Shown here: positions 36,587-47,055 of the stretch, piece after piece
Position numbering within the stretch: the first letter of the stretch is position 1
How the letters are laid out: the number at the start of each line of letters is the position of its first letter
NCBI GenBank assembly: GCA_023383055.1
Contig: JAHDYP010000001.1
Coordinates: forward strand, 48,354-112,353
Direction of reading: 5' to 3'
Length of the DNA stretch: 64,000 bases
From: Verrucomicrobiota bacterium
GTDB taxonomy: Bacteria; Verrucomicrobiota; Verrucomicrobiia; Limisphaerales; JAHDYP01
Program-made: the position numbers and the translations under genes
The notes under the pieces: model-generated
What the model was told of the DNA's origin: nothing
Seen by the model: only the letters and a program-made list of their open reading frames with translations
Databases searched by the model: none

Positions 36587-39500
36587 ATGGATCGGAAAAA
36601 TGCCACCAAACCCGTGGATGCGCCGCCGCGCGGCGGTGCCTGGCGCCGCTGGCCCCTCCGCATCGCCATTCTCCTCGTACTCTACACAGTGCTCGGATTC
36701 CTCGTCGTTCCACCCATCGTCCGAGCGGTCGCCGCCAGCCAGCTCCGGAAACTCCTCGAGCGCGATGTGAAGATCGAGAAGGTGCGCTTCAACCCTTTCA
36801 CCTTCGTAGCCGAAGTGGACGGACTGGCGATTACCGACCCCGACGGCGAAGAGCTGCTCGCGTGGAAACAGGTGCGCGTCGATTTCCAGTTCACCTCGAT
36901 CTTCCACGGTCCCTGGCGCGTGCGGGAAATCACGATCATCGGACCGGCCGTCCGCGCCCAGATCAATCCTGATTACTCCTTCAACTTTTCCGACCTGATC
37001 GAAAAGTTCGGAAGTTCCGACGAATCCGATGCGGACCGCGAAGAGCCGGCGCCCATGCCGCTCCTCGTCATCGACTCGCTCGAGATTCGGGATGGCACCG
37101 CCACCTACGCCGATCTCACCGCCTCCACGCCTTTCCGGCTGCGGATCCACCCCGTGAACCTCCGCGCGCCCGACTTCAGCACCGTTCCTGGCCATACCAA
37201 CAACTTCGATCTGCAGGGCGCCACCGACGCCGGTGGACAGTTCAGTTTCGCCGGGTCCCTGCTGCTGACCCCGCCCGAGATCCACGGCCGGTTCGATCTT
37301 CAGGGCCTGAACCTGACGAATTTCACCGCCCTCTATCAGGACTTCGCGCGTTTCCAAGTCCGCGACGGCGCGATCGCCCTCGCCACCGAGCCCCATCTCC
37401 GGCTTAGCTCCAGCAACCGACTCGCCCAGATCAAGAACACCCGCTTCGCCCTGCGGGATCTCAAGGTGGGACTCCCTGACGCGACGGAGAACCTCGCCGA
37501 GCTGGACGCTCTAACCGTCGAGGTCCCGTCGGCGGACGCCTGGCAACGCGAGGCGCATGTGCGCGGCGTCCTCATCGATGGAGTGCGGCTCGCGGTCCAC
37601 CGTGAGCCGAACCGTCAAATCGAGCTGATCGAAGCCGCCAAACCCACCGAAACCACCCACGCCGCGCCGGGCAGCGCACAGCTTGTTTTTACGGCGTTCA
37701 CGAACGCCATCGCGTTGTTCAGCGGCAACACGAATGTCGGCGTCGCCCGCCTCGACGCGTTCGTCCTCACCAATGCCGCGGTGAACGTTCTTGACGACGT
37801 TCCCACGCCACCGGTCCGCGCCACCGTTTCCGACATTGCGCTCACTGTGCGGAACGTCAGCACGCTGCCGGACGCCGCCCCCACCGCCCGGCTCAGCCTG
37901 GTGTGGCAGACCAACGGCCCGCTGGCCGTCGAACTCACGGCGAAAGTCAACCCGCCCACACTCGAGGTCGCGATCGACCTCGAGCGCTGGGATCTCTCGG
38001 TGGCCGACGCTTACCTGGCCGACTTCGCCAGGGCCCGCCTCGATCAGGCCGAATTGTCAATCAACGGTCGCGCCCGTCTCGAAGTCCCGGACGGGGCCGA
38101 GCCGTCCGGCGGGTTCGAAGGCGAAGTGCACCTCGCGAACCTCAAGACTCTCCACCACACCAACGACGCCGGTCTCCTGGGCTGGGATGCCTTGAGCGTC
38201 CGCGGCATCAAAGCCAACTTGCACCCGCTCGGAGCGACCATCGACCAGATCGAAGTGGTGAGCCCGATCCTATGGGGGATCCTTCACCCGAACGGCACTG
38301 TCAACCTCCTCACCGCCGCCAACATCACCAACAGCGTCGTGACCGCCGGCGCTTCCACCAACGGCACTCCGGCCTCGGACAACGCCCCGCCAGCCGATGC
38401 TTCCCCGGCCGCCCCGGCCGCCGCCGCGTCGCCACCGACCCTTCCGCCGGTGTACATCGCCACCCTCCTCCTGACCAACGGCGTTCTTCACCTGGCCGAC
38501 GAAATGAGCGAACCGCACGCCCGCATCACCGTCAATCCCCTCAACGTCGTGCTCCGCCATCTCTCGACCACCAACCTGCAAAGCGGCGACTTCGAAATCA
38601 GCGGCAAGTTCGAACCGGCCGGCACATTCAAGATCGATGGAGCCGTCCGGCCCCTGGACGGCCCGGAACCCACCTGGGTTACACTCATCACCCAGTGGAT
38701 CGACCTCGCCCCGACCAGCCCTTACGTCCAGCGCTTCCTCGGCTTTGAACTCGACCGGGGCGCCGTCAGCACCGACCTCCGTTACACCGTCACCCAACGC
38801 CAGCTCCAAGGCACCAATAACGTCGTCCTCGACCAGTTCACGCTCGGTCGCCAGGTCGAAAGTCCCGACGCCTTCAAACTCCCAATCAAACTCGGCCTCA
38901 AAATCCTTCAGGACCGCGAGGGCCGCATCAACCTCACCGTCCCGGTCGAAGGCAGTCTCGACGACCCCCAGTTCAACCTCGGCCAGGTCATCAGCGGCGC
39001 CTTCGCCAACCTCTTCACCAAAGTCCTCATCTCGCCCTTCAGCATCCTGGGCGGCCTCGTGGGTGGCGGCGATCAGGAGGAGTTGGACCGCGTCGAGTTC
39101 GAACCAGGGGAATCAAACCTCGACGCGCGTCGCCTCGCCCAGGTCGGCAAGATCGAGAAGATCCTCCACGAACGACCCGCCCTCGCGCTCGAACTCCTCG
39201 GCACCGCCGACCCCGACCGCGATGGCGAAGCCATCCGACAGGCCCGCCTCGCCGCCATGACGCCGACGACCCCCGCGCCGCAACCCGAAACCCAACCCGC
39301 CGCCCCCGGCGAATCCGTCCAATCCGGTGAACCTGCCTACACGGATGCGGCGCCGCCCGACGATGACGATTATGCCCGGAACCTCGAGCGGCGATTCCTC
39401 GAGGCCTGGAAAGCAACCATGGACGCCGCCGCCCTCGAAGCGAAGGAAGACCAGGCCGAAACCACGCCTGCGCCCGTCATTGAGATCACCCAAGACGACT

Positions 39501-39643
39501 TGCGACAGTTGGCCCAACAACGCGCCGAGGCGGTTCGCGCGGCCATCCTCGAATCAGGCCGGATCCAGGCCGACCGTGTGACCATCCAGGAGTTGGCCGG
39601 CCCACCTCCCCGCGGCATCGAAGTCCGCCTCAGCCTGCAATAA
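36587..39643 (+). CDS. DUF748 (AsmA/YhdP-like) envelope protein
   Basis: 1018 residues. One N-terminal membrane helix (LRIAILLVLYTVLGFLVVPP) is followed by a long periplasmic region of repeated beta strands, with the typical opening LLERDVKIEKVRFNPFTFVA. A Pro/Ala linker (SPAAPAAAASPPTLPP) lies near residue 610. The C-terminal third carries the DUF748 signature (IDLAPTSPYVQRFLGFELDRG, LNLTVPVEGSLDD-type text, LELLGTADPDRDGEAIRQAR). AsmA-like proteins form bridges for lipid transfer between inner and outer membrane. The family call is clear; the cargo is not known. Downstream is a 42-bp palindrome. Confidence 0.85.
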   Translation: MDRKNATKPVDAPPRGGAWRRWPLRIAILLVLYTVLGFLVVPPIVRAVAASQLRKLLERDVKIEKVRFNPFTFVAEVDGLAITDPDGEELLAWKQVRVDFQFTSIFHGPWRVREITIIGPAVRAQINPDYSFNFSDLIEKFGSSDESDADREEPAPMPLLVIDSLEIRDGTATYADLTASTPFRLRIHPVNLRAPDFSTVPGHTNNFDLQGATDAGGQFSFAGSLLLTPPEIHGRFDLQGLNLTNFTALYQDFARFQVRDGAIALATEPHLRLSSSNRLAQIKNTRFALRDLKVGLPDATENLAELDALTVEVPSADAWQREAHVRGVLIDGVRLAVHREPNRQIELIEAAKPTETTHAAPGSAQLVFTAFTNAIALFSGNTNVGVARLDAFVLTNAAVNVLDDVPTPPVRATVSDIALTVRNVSTLPDAAPTARLSLVWQTNGPLAVELTAKVNPPTLEVAIDLERWDLSVADAYLADFARARLDQAELSINGRARLEVPDGAEPSGGFEGEVHLANLKTLHHTNDAGLLGWDALSVRGIKANLHPLGATIDQIEVVSPILWGILHPNGTVNLLTAANITNSVVTAGASTNGTPASDNAPPADASPAAPAAAASPPTLPPVYIATLLLTNGVLHLADEMSEPHARITVNPLNVVLRHLSTTNLQSGDFEISGKFEPAGTFKIDGAVRPLDGPEPTWVTLITQWIDLAPTSPYVQRFLGFELDRGAVSTDLRYTVTQRQLQGTNNVVLDQFTLGRQVESPDAFKLPIKLGLKILQDREGRINLTVPVEGSLDDPQFNLGQVISGAFANLFTKVLISPFSILGGLVGGGDQEELDRVEFEPGESNLDARRLAQVGKIEKILHERPALALELLGTADPDRDGEAIRQARLAAMTPTTPAPQPETQPAAPGESVQSGEPAYTDAAPPDDDDYARNLERRFLEAWKATMDAAALEAKEDQAETTPAPVIEITQDDLRQLAQQRAEAVRAAILESGRIQADRVTIQELAGPPPRGIEVRLSLQ

Positions 39644-39730
39644 ACCGCCGTGAGCGGCGGCCGTTCGCGGAGAAACTCCTCCGTTTGCGGTTTCACGGTG
39701 GAATCATCAACCAAACCGGTCGACCAACCA

Positions 39731-39772
39731 CGTCCCGATTTCATGTCGCATATGCGACATGAAATCGGGACG
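39731..39772. repeat. 42-bp perfect palindrome
   Basis: The left arm, CGTCCCGATTTCATGTCGCA plus T, is followed with no spacer by its exact reverse complement. It starts 88 bases after the DUF748 stop and ends 84 bases before the pseudogene. A perfect dyad of this length is too long for a simple operator and has no T tract of a terminator; it could be the site of a mobile element, a recombination junction or a very strong mRNA hairpin. Confidence 0.85.
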
Positions 39773-39855
39773 GGCGACGGACGGCGCAGGTCACGGTTGA
39801 CGCAAGAGATGACGGGCGCAAGGATGCGGCTCGATCGCGATCGATACCACGTTTT

Positions 39856-40765
39856 ATGAATCCTCTTGGGAAAAAAGCGGACCGGTGCCGCCAGGTTCTG
39901 TCCGCACAGCAAATCACGATGGAAGGTCCCGGCACCATCCTCCGGGATGTCGAGACCATCCTCGAGTTCATCGGTCCCGGCGGACTGAAGACGAAGAGCC
40001 AGCAGGGCAATCTGCCGGCCGCGGTGTTGCCCGAGTTGAACGCGCGGCTGGCTCAGCCGATCGAATCGAATCTGCAACGGCCGCTGTTGCGGGATTACCC
40101 GAACATTGCCGGATATATGTGCTGCTGCGGGCCATGGATCTGGCGCGGGCGGCTGGATCATGGCCGCGGCACGGCGCACGCCCTGGGGAGAAGCCGTCGC
40201 CTGGGCGCTCATGGAGGTTTTCAGTGCGGACGAGAAGCCGGACCTTAGACCGGAGCAGGAAGTCGGTTTCGGCTGCTTGCAGCCCAGCTTGCAGCCCTAC
40301 TTCCCCGAATGGCGGCGGGTCTACGTCCTGGAGGAACCGGCGTTCCAGGATGGGCTCCACATCTTCAAGGTCGAGATGGACGATTACCGGGCTGAGGAGT
40401 CCGTCTGGCGACGACTGGCAGTGCCGGCGCACAGTTCGCTGGAGGAGCTGGCGGTGGCCATTCTGAAAGCCTTCAAATTCGACGCCTGCGACCATCTCTA
40501 TGAGTTTCGGTATCGGGATCAGTCTGGCAGAGGGCAGGTGTTCAACCATCCCTACACCAGTGAGGGGCCGTACAGCGACGAGATCGAGATTGGCCAACTC
40601 GGGCTTCCCGACAAAGGGGTGATCCGATTCCTCTTTGACTTCGGAGATTCCTGGCAGTTCCACCTGCGGCTCGAACGCAGGGAACCGCCGAACTCCCGTG
40701 TCAAGCGTCCCAAGGTGATCGACTCGGCGGGTCGCCCACCACAACAGTATCCCGACTGGGACTGA
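39856..40765 (+). pseudogene. Plasmid pRiA4b ORF-3-like gene, frameshifted and internally deleted
   Basis: Three reading frames together give one family. Frame 1 from ATG 39856 reads ILEFIGPGGLKTKSQQGNLP and LPELNARLAQPIESNLQRP; near 40113 the reading moves to frame 3 (YVLLRAMDLARAAG), and from about 40155 to 40765 it is in frame 2 (RTPWGEAVAWALMEVF, LQPYFPEWRRVYVLEE, LFDFGDSWQFHLRLERREPP, PPQQYPDWD). Intact relatives are longer and have about 200 further residues between the LLRAMDLAR and RTPxGEA parts. So this is a gene with two frame disruptions and an internal loss. The C-terminal frame alone could still give a protein of about 200 residues. Confidence 0.8.
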
Positions 40766-40918
40766 GTTGTGGCGGCGGCGAGCCGCCATGCAACGTCCGG
40801 GGCACCCGTGACGGAGGCTCTCGATTTTCAGGGCGTGCGCCGGTTCGATGGCGCTGGCAGTTCGACAAAGGTGGTCGACAAAGAGGGTGCGACCAAGGGC
40901 TCGGGGACCGAGAACGGT

Positions 40919-41857
40919 TCACCTATATATGACGTTGGCCGGCGACACTCCGCCCAATCGCAACGGGTTCGTGGGATCGGTTAGATCGAACACCTGCAAA
41001 CCCGAACCGGCGACGTAAGCGGTGGTTCCCGACAGCACAAGACGGGAGAAACTGTACAGATTGGTCCAACTGCCGAGCGAGGTGATATGCGCGGGGTCGC
41101 TGACATCCAGGATCAGCACCTGCGCTCCCAGCGCCGCATGAGCGACAGTGCCGGAAACAGCCACGTCGATTCCATGCCCGACTGTCGCGGAGGAGTCGAA
41201 TATCCCCAGCGTCCGCGGGTTCGTCTCATCGCTGAGATCCACGATTGCGAGGCCGAGCGGCGGCGAGGTCCTGAGCGCGACATAGGCGCGGTCTCCGGAC
41301 ACCACGACGCTGCTGGCCTCGGCGTAGTTGGCGCGCCAGGCGCCAACCCGGCGCGGGCTGGTCGGATCGGATACGTTGACGATCCGCAAGCCGGTGTTCG
41401 GCGTGGGCTCGAAATAGACATAACCGTTGGCCAGATAAGCGCGGTTGCCGTCCACAAACACCCGCCGGGTGATCTCGTCGGTGTTGGGATCGCTACCCAC
41501 CACTCGCCACGGTCGCCACGGTTGTACCGCGAGCATCGCCACGTCCCCGCGGGCGACCCCGAAGGCATTGGCGACCTCGACCGAGTACGCGCCGACGTCG
41601 CTGGCGGCGGCCGCGGTAATGACCAGCGACGATGACCCGGTTCCGGCGAAATGACCGTCATCCGCCAGCGGAACGCCGTCCTTCCGCCACTGATAGGCGA
41701 GGTCTGGTGAACCCTCGGCCACGACCGCGAAGGTCACGCGGGTTCCCGCCCGTTTGGTGGCACTTGACGGCGGCTGGAGGATCTGAGGCGGCTGGGAAAC
41801 GGGTTGGGCGCGGACGGATACGACCGCGAAAGCCGAGACCAGGGTGCTGGTCATCAC
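40919..41857 (-). CDS. Exported Ig + LVIVD-repeat protein, probably 3'-shortened
   Basis: 312 residues. Signal peptide MMTSTLVSAFAVVSVRAQ. An Ig-like domain at about 22-115 (VTFAVVAEGSPDLAYQWRKD, AAASDVGAYSVEVANAFG) is followed by LVIVD propeller repeats: NTGLRIVNVSDPTSPRRVG, LGLAIVDLSDETNPRTLG, AQVLILDVSDPAHITSLG and GLQVFDLTDPTNPLRLGG. A closed propeller needs more blades, and the frame stops soon after the last repeat (SPANVIYR), which suggests the 3' end was lost. It converges on the ORF-3 pseudogene. Confidence 0.75.
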   Translation of the reverse strand: MMTSTLVSAFAVVSVRAQPVSQPPQILQPPSSATKRAGTRVTFAVVAEGSPDLAYQWRKDGVPLADDGHFAGTGSSSLVITAAAASDVGAYSVEVANAFGVARGDVAMLAVQPWRPWRVVGSDPNTDEITRRVFVDGNRAYLANGYVYFEPTPNTGLRIVNVSDPTSPRRVGAWRANYAEASSVVVSGDRAYVALRTSPPLGLAIVDLSDETNPRTLGIFDSSATVGHGIDVAVSGTVAHAALGAQVLILDVSDPAHITSLGSWTNLYSFSRLVLSGTTAYVAGSGLQVFDLTDPTNPLRLGGVSPANVIYR

Positions 41858-42116
41858 CGCAAGCGATGCCCAAGGAGATTGTGAGCTACCGACAGGAACC
41901 GGCTTTTTCGTGCGGTCCGAGATTGAACCGTCGGACCAGGACGGTCAAGCGGCGGAAATTCCTGAGGAGGATTTGGGATTGGGCAATATCGTGCCGGTTG
42001 GGCGTTGGGAGACTGGGTGGGGCAAGATCGCGTAACCAGTGGGGGAAGGCGGGCGTCTGGAGAGGTGGTGCGTTTGGGGGGCGGGTTTGGGGTATGGGTG
42101 CGGTGAGCATAGGATT

Positions 42117-43454
42117 ATGAAAGCTTCGCGGGTGGTTCGGAACAGCTTGATTCTCACGGTCGTCGCCGCGGCAGCGGTGATGGTGTATGTCAAGGTTGAG
42201 CGGCCGAGCGCGGCAGCGCCGGAGTATCGCACCTCGGCGGTGGTTCGGGGTGAGATCCGGCAATTAGTGACCGCGAGCGGGCAGGTGGAGCCGGTGATCA
42301 ACGTCCAGGTGGGCAGCCAGATTTCCGGCACGATCGAGAGCCTTTTTGTCGATTACAACTCGCTGGTCACCAACGGCCAGGTGCTGGCCCAGATCGATCC
42401 GGCCATCTATCGCACCGCCTTGAAGCAGGCCGAGGGCGAACTGGCCAACTCAAAGGCGTCGCTCGAGTTGGCCAGGATCAACGCGCGTCGCGCCGAAGAT
42501 CTCTTCCGGAATCAGCTCATTCCCAAGTCCGATTACGACCAGGCGATGGCCTCGTTGCAGCAGGCGGAAGCGATCACCCAGATCCGGGAAGCGATGGTGG
42601 ACAAAGCGCGGGTGGATCTGAGCCGGACGACGATCTACTCGCCGATCGATGGGATTGTGATCTCGCGTGATGTGGAGGTGGGTCAGACCGTCGCCGCCAG
42701 CTTCAACACCCCCAAGCTCTTTGTCATCGCCAACGATCTTTCCAAGATGCGGATCCATGCCAGCGTGTCGGAGGCAGACATCGGGGGGGTGCAACCGGGC
42801 CAGCCGGTCGAGTTCAACGTGGATGCCTTCCCGAACCGGAAGTTCGTGGGCGTGGTCGAACAGGTGCGCAACGCCGCGCAAACCAACCAGAACGTGGTGA
42901 CATACACCACGGTGATCGATGTCGCCAATCCCGAATCCAGACTGAAACCGGGGATGACGGCCAACGTGTCGATCACCCTCGCCGAAAGGAGCGACGTCCT
43001 CAAAGTCCCGAATGCGGCCCTGCGCTTCCGTCCCCCCGAATCGCCGACCGCCGAATCCACCGCCGCATCGACGTCGGGACTGGTTCAAGCCCGGGCGGCG
43101 GGCGCGGCCGGAGCGATGGGGCAACCGTCGGCCGGTCCCCCCAGCGGCGGCGGCGGCCGGTCCGGTGCGGGCCGGAACGGTGCGGCCGGCGCGGGCAAGA
43201 GCGATCCGACGGACGAGCGCACGGTCTATCTTGCCGAGGTCTCGGGGGGCGGCAGCGTGCCTGGCCCGTTCGAGCTCAAACCGGCCAGGATTCGCGTCGG
43301 GATTACGGACGGCGCGTTCAGCGAGGTCATCGAGGGGCTCAAGGAAGGCGACGTGATAGTGACCGGCGCGAACACCGCCACCACCGCGGCGGGGGCGGCC
43401 CCGGCGGCGGGGCAGAACAATCCGTTTGCGCCGCCTCGGCCGCCGCGGCGTTGA
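42117..43454 (+). CDS. MacA-like periplasmic adaptor (RND/HlyD family)
   Basis: 445 residues from ATG 42117 (the upstream in-frame sequence is a G-rich leader). Membrane anchor at the N-terminus (SLILTVVAAAAVMVYVKVE). Then the lipoyl-type half motifs (QVGSQISGTIESLFVDYNSL, RTTIYSPIDGIVISRDVEVG), an alpha-hairpin between them (about 85-150; LANSKASLELARINARRAED) and a beta-barrel (FNVDAFPNRKFVGVVEQVRN). A Gly/Ala/Ser-rich loop of about 60 residues interrupts the last domain, and the tail is Pro-rich (NPFAPPRPPRR). It links the ABC transporter encoded by the next two genes to an outer-membrane channel; no TolC-like gene is in the window. Confidence 0.9.
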   Translation: MKASRVVRNSLILTVVAAAAVMVYVKVERPSAAAPEYRTSAVVRGEIRQLVTASGQVEPVINVQVGSQISGTIESLFVDYNSLVTNGQVLAQIDPAIYRTALKQAEGELANSKASLELARINARRAEDLFRNQLIPKSDYDQAMASLQQAEAITQIREAMVDKARVDLSRTTIYSPIDGIVISRDVEVGQTVAASFNTPKLFVIANDLSKMRIHASVSEADIGGVQPGQPVEFNVDAFPNRKFVGVVEQVRNAAQTNQNVVTYTTVIDVANPESRLKPGMTANVSITLAERSDVLKVPNAALRFRPPESPTAESTAASTSGLVQARAAGAAGAMGQPSAGPPSGGGGRSGAGRNGAAGAGKSDPTDERTVYLAEVSGGGSVPGPFELKPARIRVGITDGAFSEVIEGLKEGDVIVTGANTATTAAGAAPAAGQNNPFAPPRPPRR

Positions 43455-43472
43455 TGCCGTTGGCCTTCGTCT

Positions 43473-44227
<755 letters not shown>

Positions 44228-44231
<4 letters not shown>

Positions 44232-45448
44232 GTAGAATCCTTGCCACCCTGCGCATCGCCCTGATGGCGCTGTTGCGCAACAAAATGCGCACCTTCCTCA
44301 CGATGCTCGGCATCATCATCGGCGTCGGCGCCGTCATCGCCATGATCAGCATCGGCACCGGCGCCCGCGCCCAACTCGAGCAACAGATCGCCAGCCTCGG
44401 TCAGAATGTGATCATGGTTTTCTCCGGCAGTTTCCGGAGAGGCGGCGTCGCCTCCGGCATGGGCGGAGCCGGCACGCTCGAGCTGAGCGATGTGCGCGCC
44501 ATTGCCGATGAAATCCCCGGCGTGGCCGCCGTCAGCCCGGAGGTGCGCGCGGCCGGCCAGCTCATTGCCGGCAACAGAAATTGGAATGCCCAGCTCACCG
44601 GGGTCGGCCCCGACTACCTCCAGATCCGGAACTGGCCGCTCGCGGCCGGGACCATGTTCGCCGAGGCCGAGGTGCGCACGGCCGCCAAGGTGGCGTTGTT
44701 GGGTTCGACGGTGGCGCGCGAGCTCTTTGGCGACGGCGATCCGGTGGGCGAGATCATCCGGATTCGCAACATCCCGTTCGTGGTGATGGGCTTGTTGTCG
44801 ACCAAGGGCACCTCGATGATGGGGAGCGACCAGGATGACATTGTGCTCGTGCCGTATACGAGCGCCATGAAACGGCTGACCGGCTCGACCACGATCCGCG
44901 GCATGCTGATCCAGACCGAGAGCGCCCAGGTCATGAGCACGGTGCAGCAGGAGATCACCGATCTGCTGCGCCAGCGCCATCGCATCGCGGAGGGAGCCGA
45001 CGACGATTTCACGATCCGCACGCAGGCTGAGATCACCGAGTTCGCCACCTCGACTTCGCGGATCATGACGGTGCTGCTGGGCGCCATCGCCAGCGTGTCG
45101 CTGGTCGTCGGCGGGATCGGCATCATGAACATCATGCTGGTGAGCGTGACCGAGCGGACGCGCGAGATTGGCATCCGGATGTCGGTGGGCGCCAAAGCGC
45201 GCGACATCCTGTTCCAGTTCCTGATCGAGGCGATCGTGCTGAGCGCGCTCGGCGGGCTGATCGGCATTGCGCTGGGTGTCGGTGCCTCGACGTTCCTGGC
45301 CCGCCAGATGAACTGGCCCACGCTCACGCCGGTCAACGCCGTGGTGCTCGCGTTTCTCTTCAGCGCCGCGATCGGGATCTTCTTCGGGTTTTATCCGGCC
45401 CGCAAAGCCGCCCGGCTGGATCCGATCGAATCGCTGCGCTATGAGTGA
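44228..45448 (+). CDS. MacB-like ABC transporter permease
   Basis: 406 residues. First membrane helix after a short start (KMRTFLTMLGIIIGVGAVIAMIS), a large periplasmic MacB-PCD domain (about 50-270; VIMVFSGSF, VRAIADEIPGVAAVSPEVR), then three helices of the FtsX domain (IMTVLLGAIASVSLVVGGIG, ILFQFLIEAIVLSALGGLI, VVLAFLFSAAIGIFFGFYP) ending with the usual ARKAARLDPIESLRYE. It works with the ATPase and adaptor as a mechanotransmission exporter for a peptide, toxin or envelope molecule. Confidence 0.95.
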
Positions 45449-45525
45449 TCGCCGCCGGCGCCTTTTGACTTGTTGCCGGACGGCCGGCGATGGATGATCC
45501 GTGCGGAAAAACAAAGAGTAGCGCC

Positions 45526-47022
45526 ATGAATTCACCCCAATTCCGCCTTACCTTCAGCCTGGCCGCCGCGATCCTGATCCCGGGGCTGGGCCTCCACTCC
45601 ATCCATGCCCAGGAAAGCCTGCCGGAACCGGCCCGGGTGTTTTCCTCAAAGACCTCCCTGGCGGTTTACTTCGACTTGCAGCGCGCGAGCCAGAGCGGGA
45701 TCTGGAAGGCCCTTGAAAGCCGGCTGGGACCACTCCGGGAACAACTCAGTTCGCTCCCCCAGTTCCAACCGCAATTGGCCGCGCCGCTCACCGGGATGTC
45801 CGGGCTGCAGACCGAGGAATTGGCGGAGTTCGCCATCGCCATTGAAGGCAAGAACGCGTTCAAGAACATGGAGACCGAGCAGTATGACCCGGACTTCAGC
45901 ATCGTGGCCGCCGCCCGGTTCAGGGAAACTATCGATCAGGAAAAGCTGATCACCCAACTCCTGGACGAGGCGGACAAGCAAAAGCCCGGTCTCCGCGCCA
46001 CGCTCGAGCAATCCCGCCAGCGTGTGGGCGCGGTGGATTGGTTCGATTTGCCACCGGAGGTGTTCGGGGACACCAAGCTTCCCTTTGCCCTGAGCCTTGC
46101 GGTTGGCCCGGGCCAGGGCGGCAGCATGATCGGCATCGGCAAATCCGAAAGCCTGCGTGGCTTTGTGGCGGGCCATAGCGACGGCCGCCTGCCGGCCGGG
46201 ATTGGCGCGGCCCTGGCCCAGCGCGGCCAAATGTGGCTCTATTTCCCGGTGCCGAGCGCGATGATCCAGGAAATGTCGGCCGGCGTGACCGCGGGCGCGG
46301 GTGGCGCGGCGAACAATCCAATGGTGGCGGGCCTGAGCAAGGGTCTGGAGAAAGTGCGCGAGTTCGGATTGGGGCTGAGCTTCGGGAACAACGCGGTGGG
46401 GGTCGAGGTGGCGCTCGGTTGTGTGGATGCCGCGGCCGCGAACGATCTGCAGCAGGGGTTGCAGCAGTTCATTGGCATGATGCAGATGGTGGCCGCGCAG
46501 CATGCCACGGCGCCCAAGCTCCTCACCCGGCTCAAGACCTCGGCCAGTGGCACCGCGTTCCGGCTGACCACCGACGTCACCGTCCAGGACGTCGAAGCGC
46601 TGATGAAAAGCAGCGGGATCAGCCCGGCCCCGAGGGCGCGGACCACGCCGGGAGCGGGTGCGCCGCTACCCGTGCCGGTGGCGCCGGTGGCAACCGAGGC
46701 CCCAGCCCAGGTGGAATTCCTCGAGCTGCTGCCCGGGGACGAACAGCAGTTGCGCTACACCCGGCTCCGGATCGTCAACAAGTCCGCCGAACCGGTGAAG
46801 GAGATCCGCGTGACGTTCAACTACCAGGACCGCGCCGGCCGGCCGATCGGGAAATGGACGCGCCGTCACCAGGACCCGATCTCGGCGAACCTTGCGCCCG
46901 GGAACAGCACGCGTGAGATCCGTTGTCCCACGTTCCACGTCCCTTCAACCACCGCGCGCGTGGCCATGACGCTGCATGAAGTGGTGTTCGCCGATGGCAC
47001 GAAGTGGATGCCCGCGCCGTGA
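45526..47022 (+). CDS. Exported protein with C-terminal FxLYD-like domain
   Basis: 498 residues from ATG 45526; signal peptide LTFSLAAAILIPGLGLHSIHA. The first 370 residues are of mixed helix and strand (LAVYFDLQRASQSGIWKALE, DFSIVAAARFRETIDQEKL) with no recognised family. After a Pro-rich linker the last 100 residues (YTRLRIVNKSAEPVKEIRVT, NYQDRAGRPIGKW, RVAMTLHEVVFADGTKW) look like a small beta-sandwich of the FxLYD type. It follows the exporter operon by 77 bases on the same strand and may be a partner or cargo, which is only positional inference. Confidence 0.7.
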   Translation: MNSPQFRLTFSLAAAILIPGLGLHSIHAQESLPEPARVFSSKTSLAVYFDLQRASQSGIWKALESRLGPLREQLSSLPQFQPQLAAPLTGMSGLQTEELAEFAIAIEGKNAFKNMETEQYDPDFSIVAAARFRETIDQEKLITQLLDEADKQKPGLRATLEQSRQRVGAVDWFDLPPEVFGDTKLPFALSLAVGPGQGGSMIGIGKSESLRGFVAGHSDGRLPAGIGAALAQRGQMWLYFPVPSAMIQEMSAGVTAGAGGAANNPMVAGLSKGLEKVREFGLGLSFGNNAVGVEVALGCVDAAAANDLQQGLQQFIGMMQMVAAQHATAPKLLTRLKTSASGTAFRLTTDVTVQDVEALMKSSGISPAPRARTTPGAGAPLPVPVAPVATEAPAQVEFLELLPGDEQQLRYTRLRIVNKSAEPVKEIRVTFNYQDRAGRPIGKWTRRHQDPISANLAPGNSTREIRCPTFHVPSTTARVAMTLHEVVFADGTKWMPAP

Positions 47023-47055
47023 ACCGGCCCGCCTGACCGGGGCGCGGTTCCCGCC

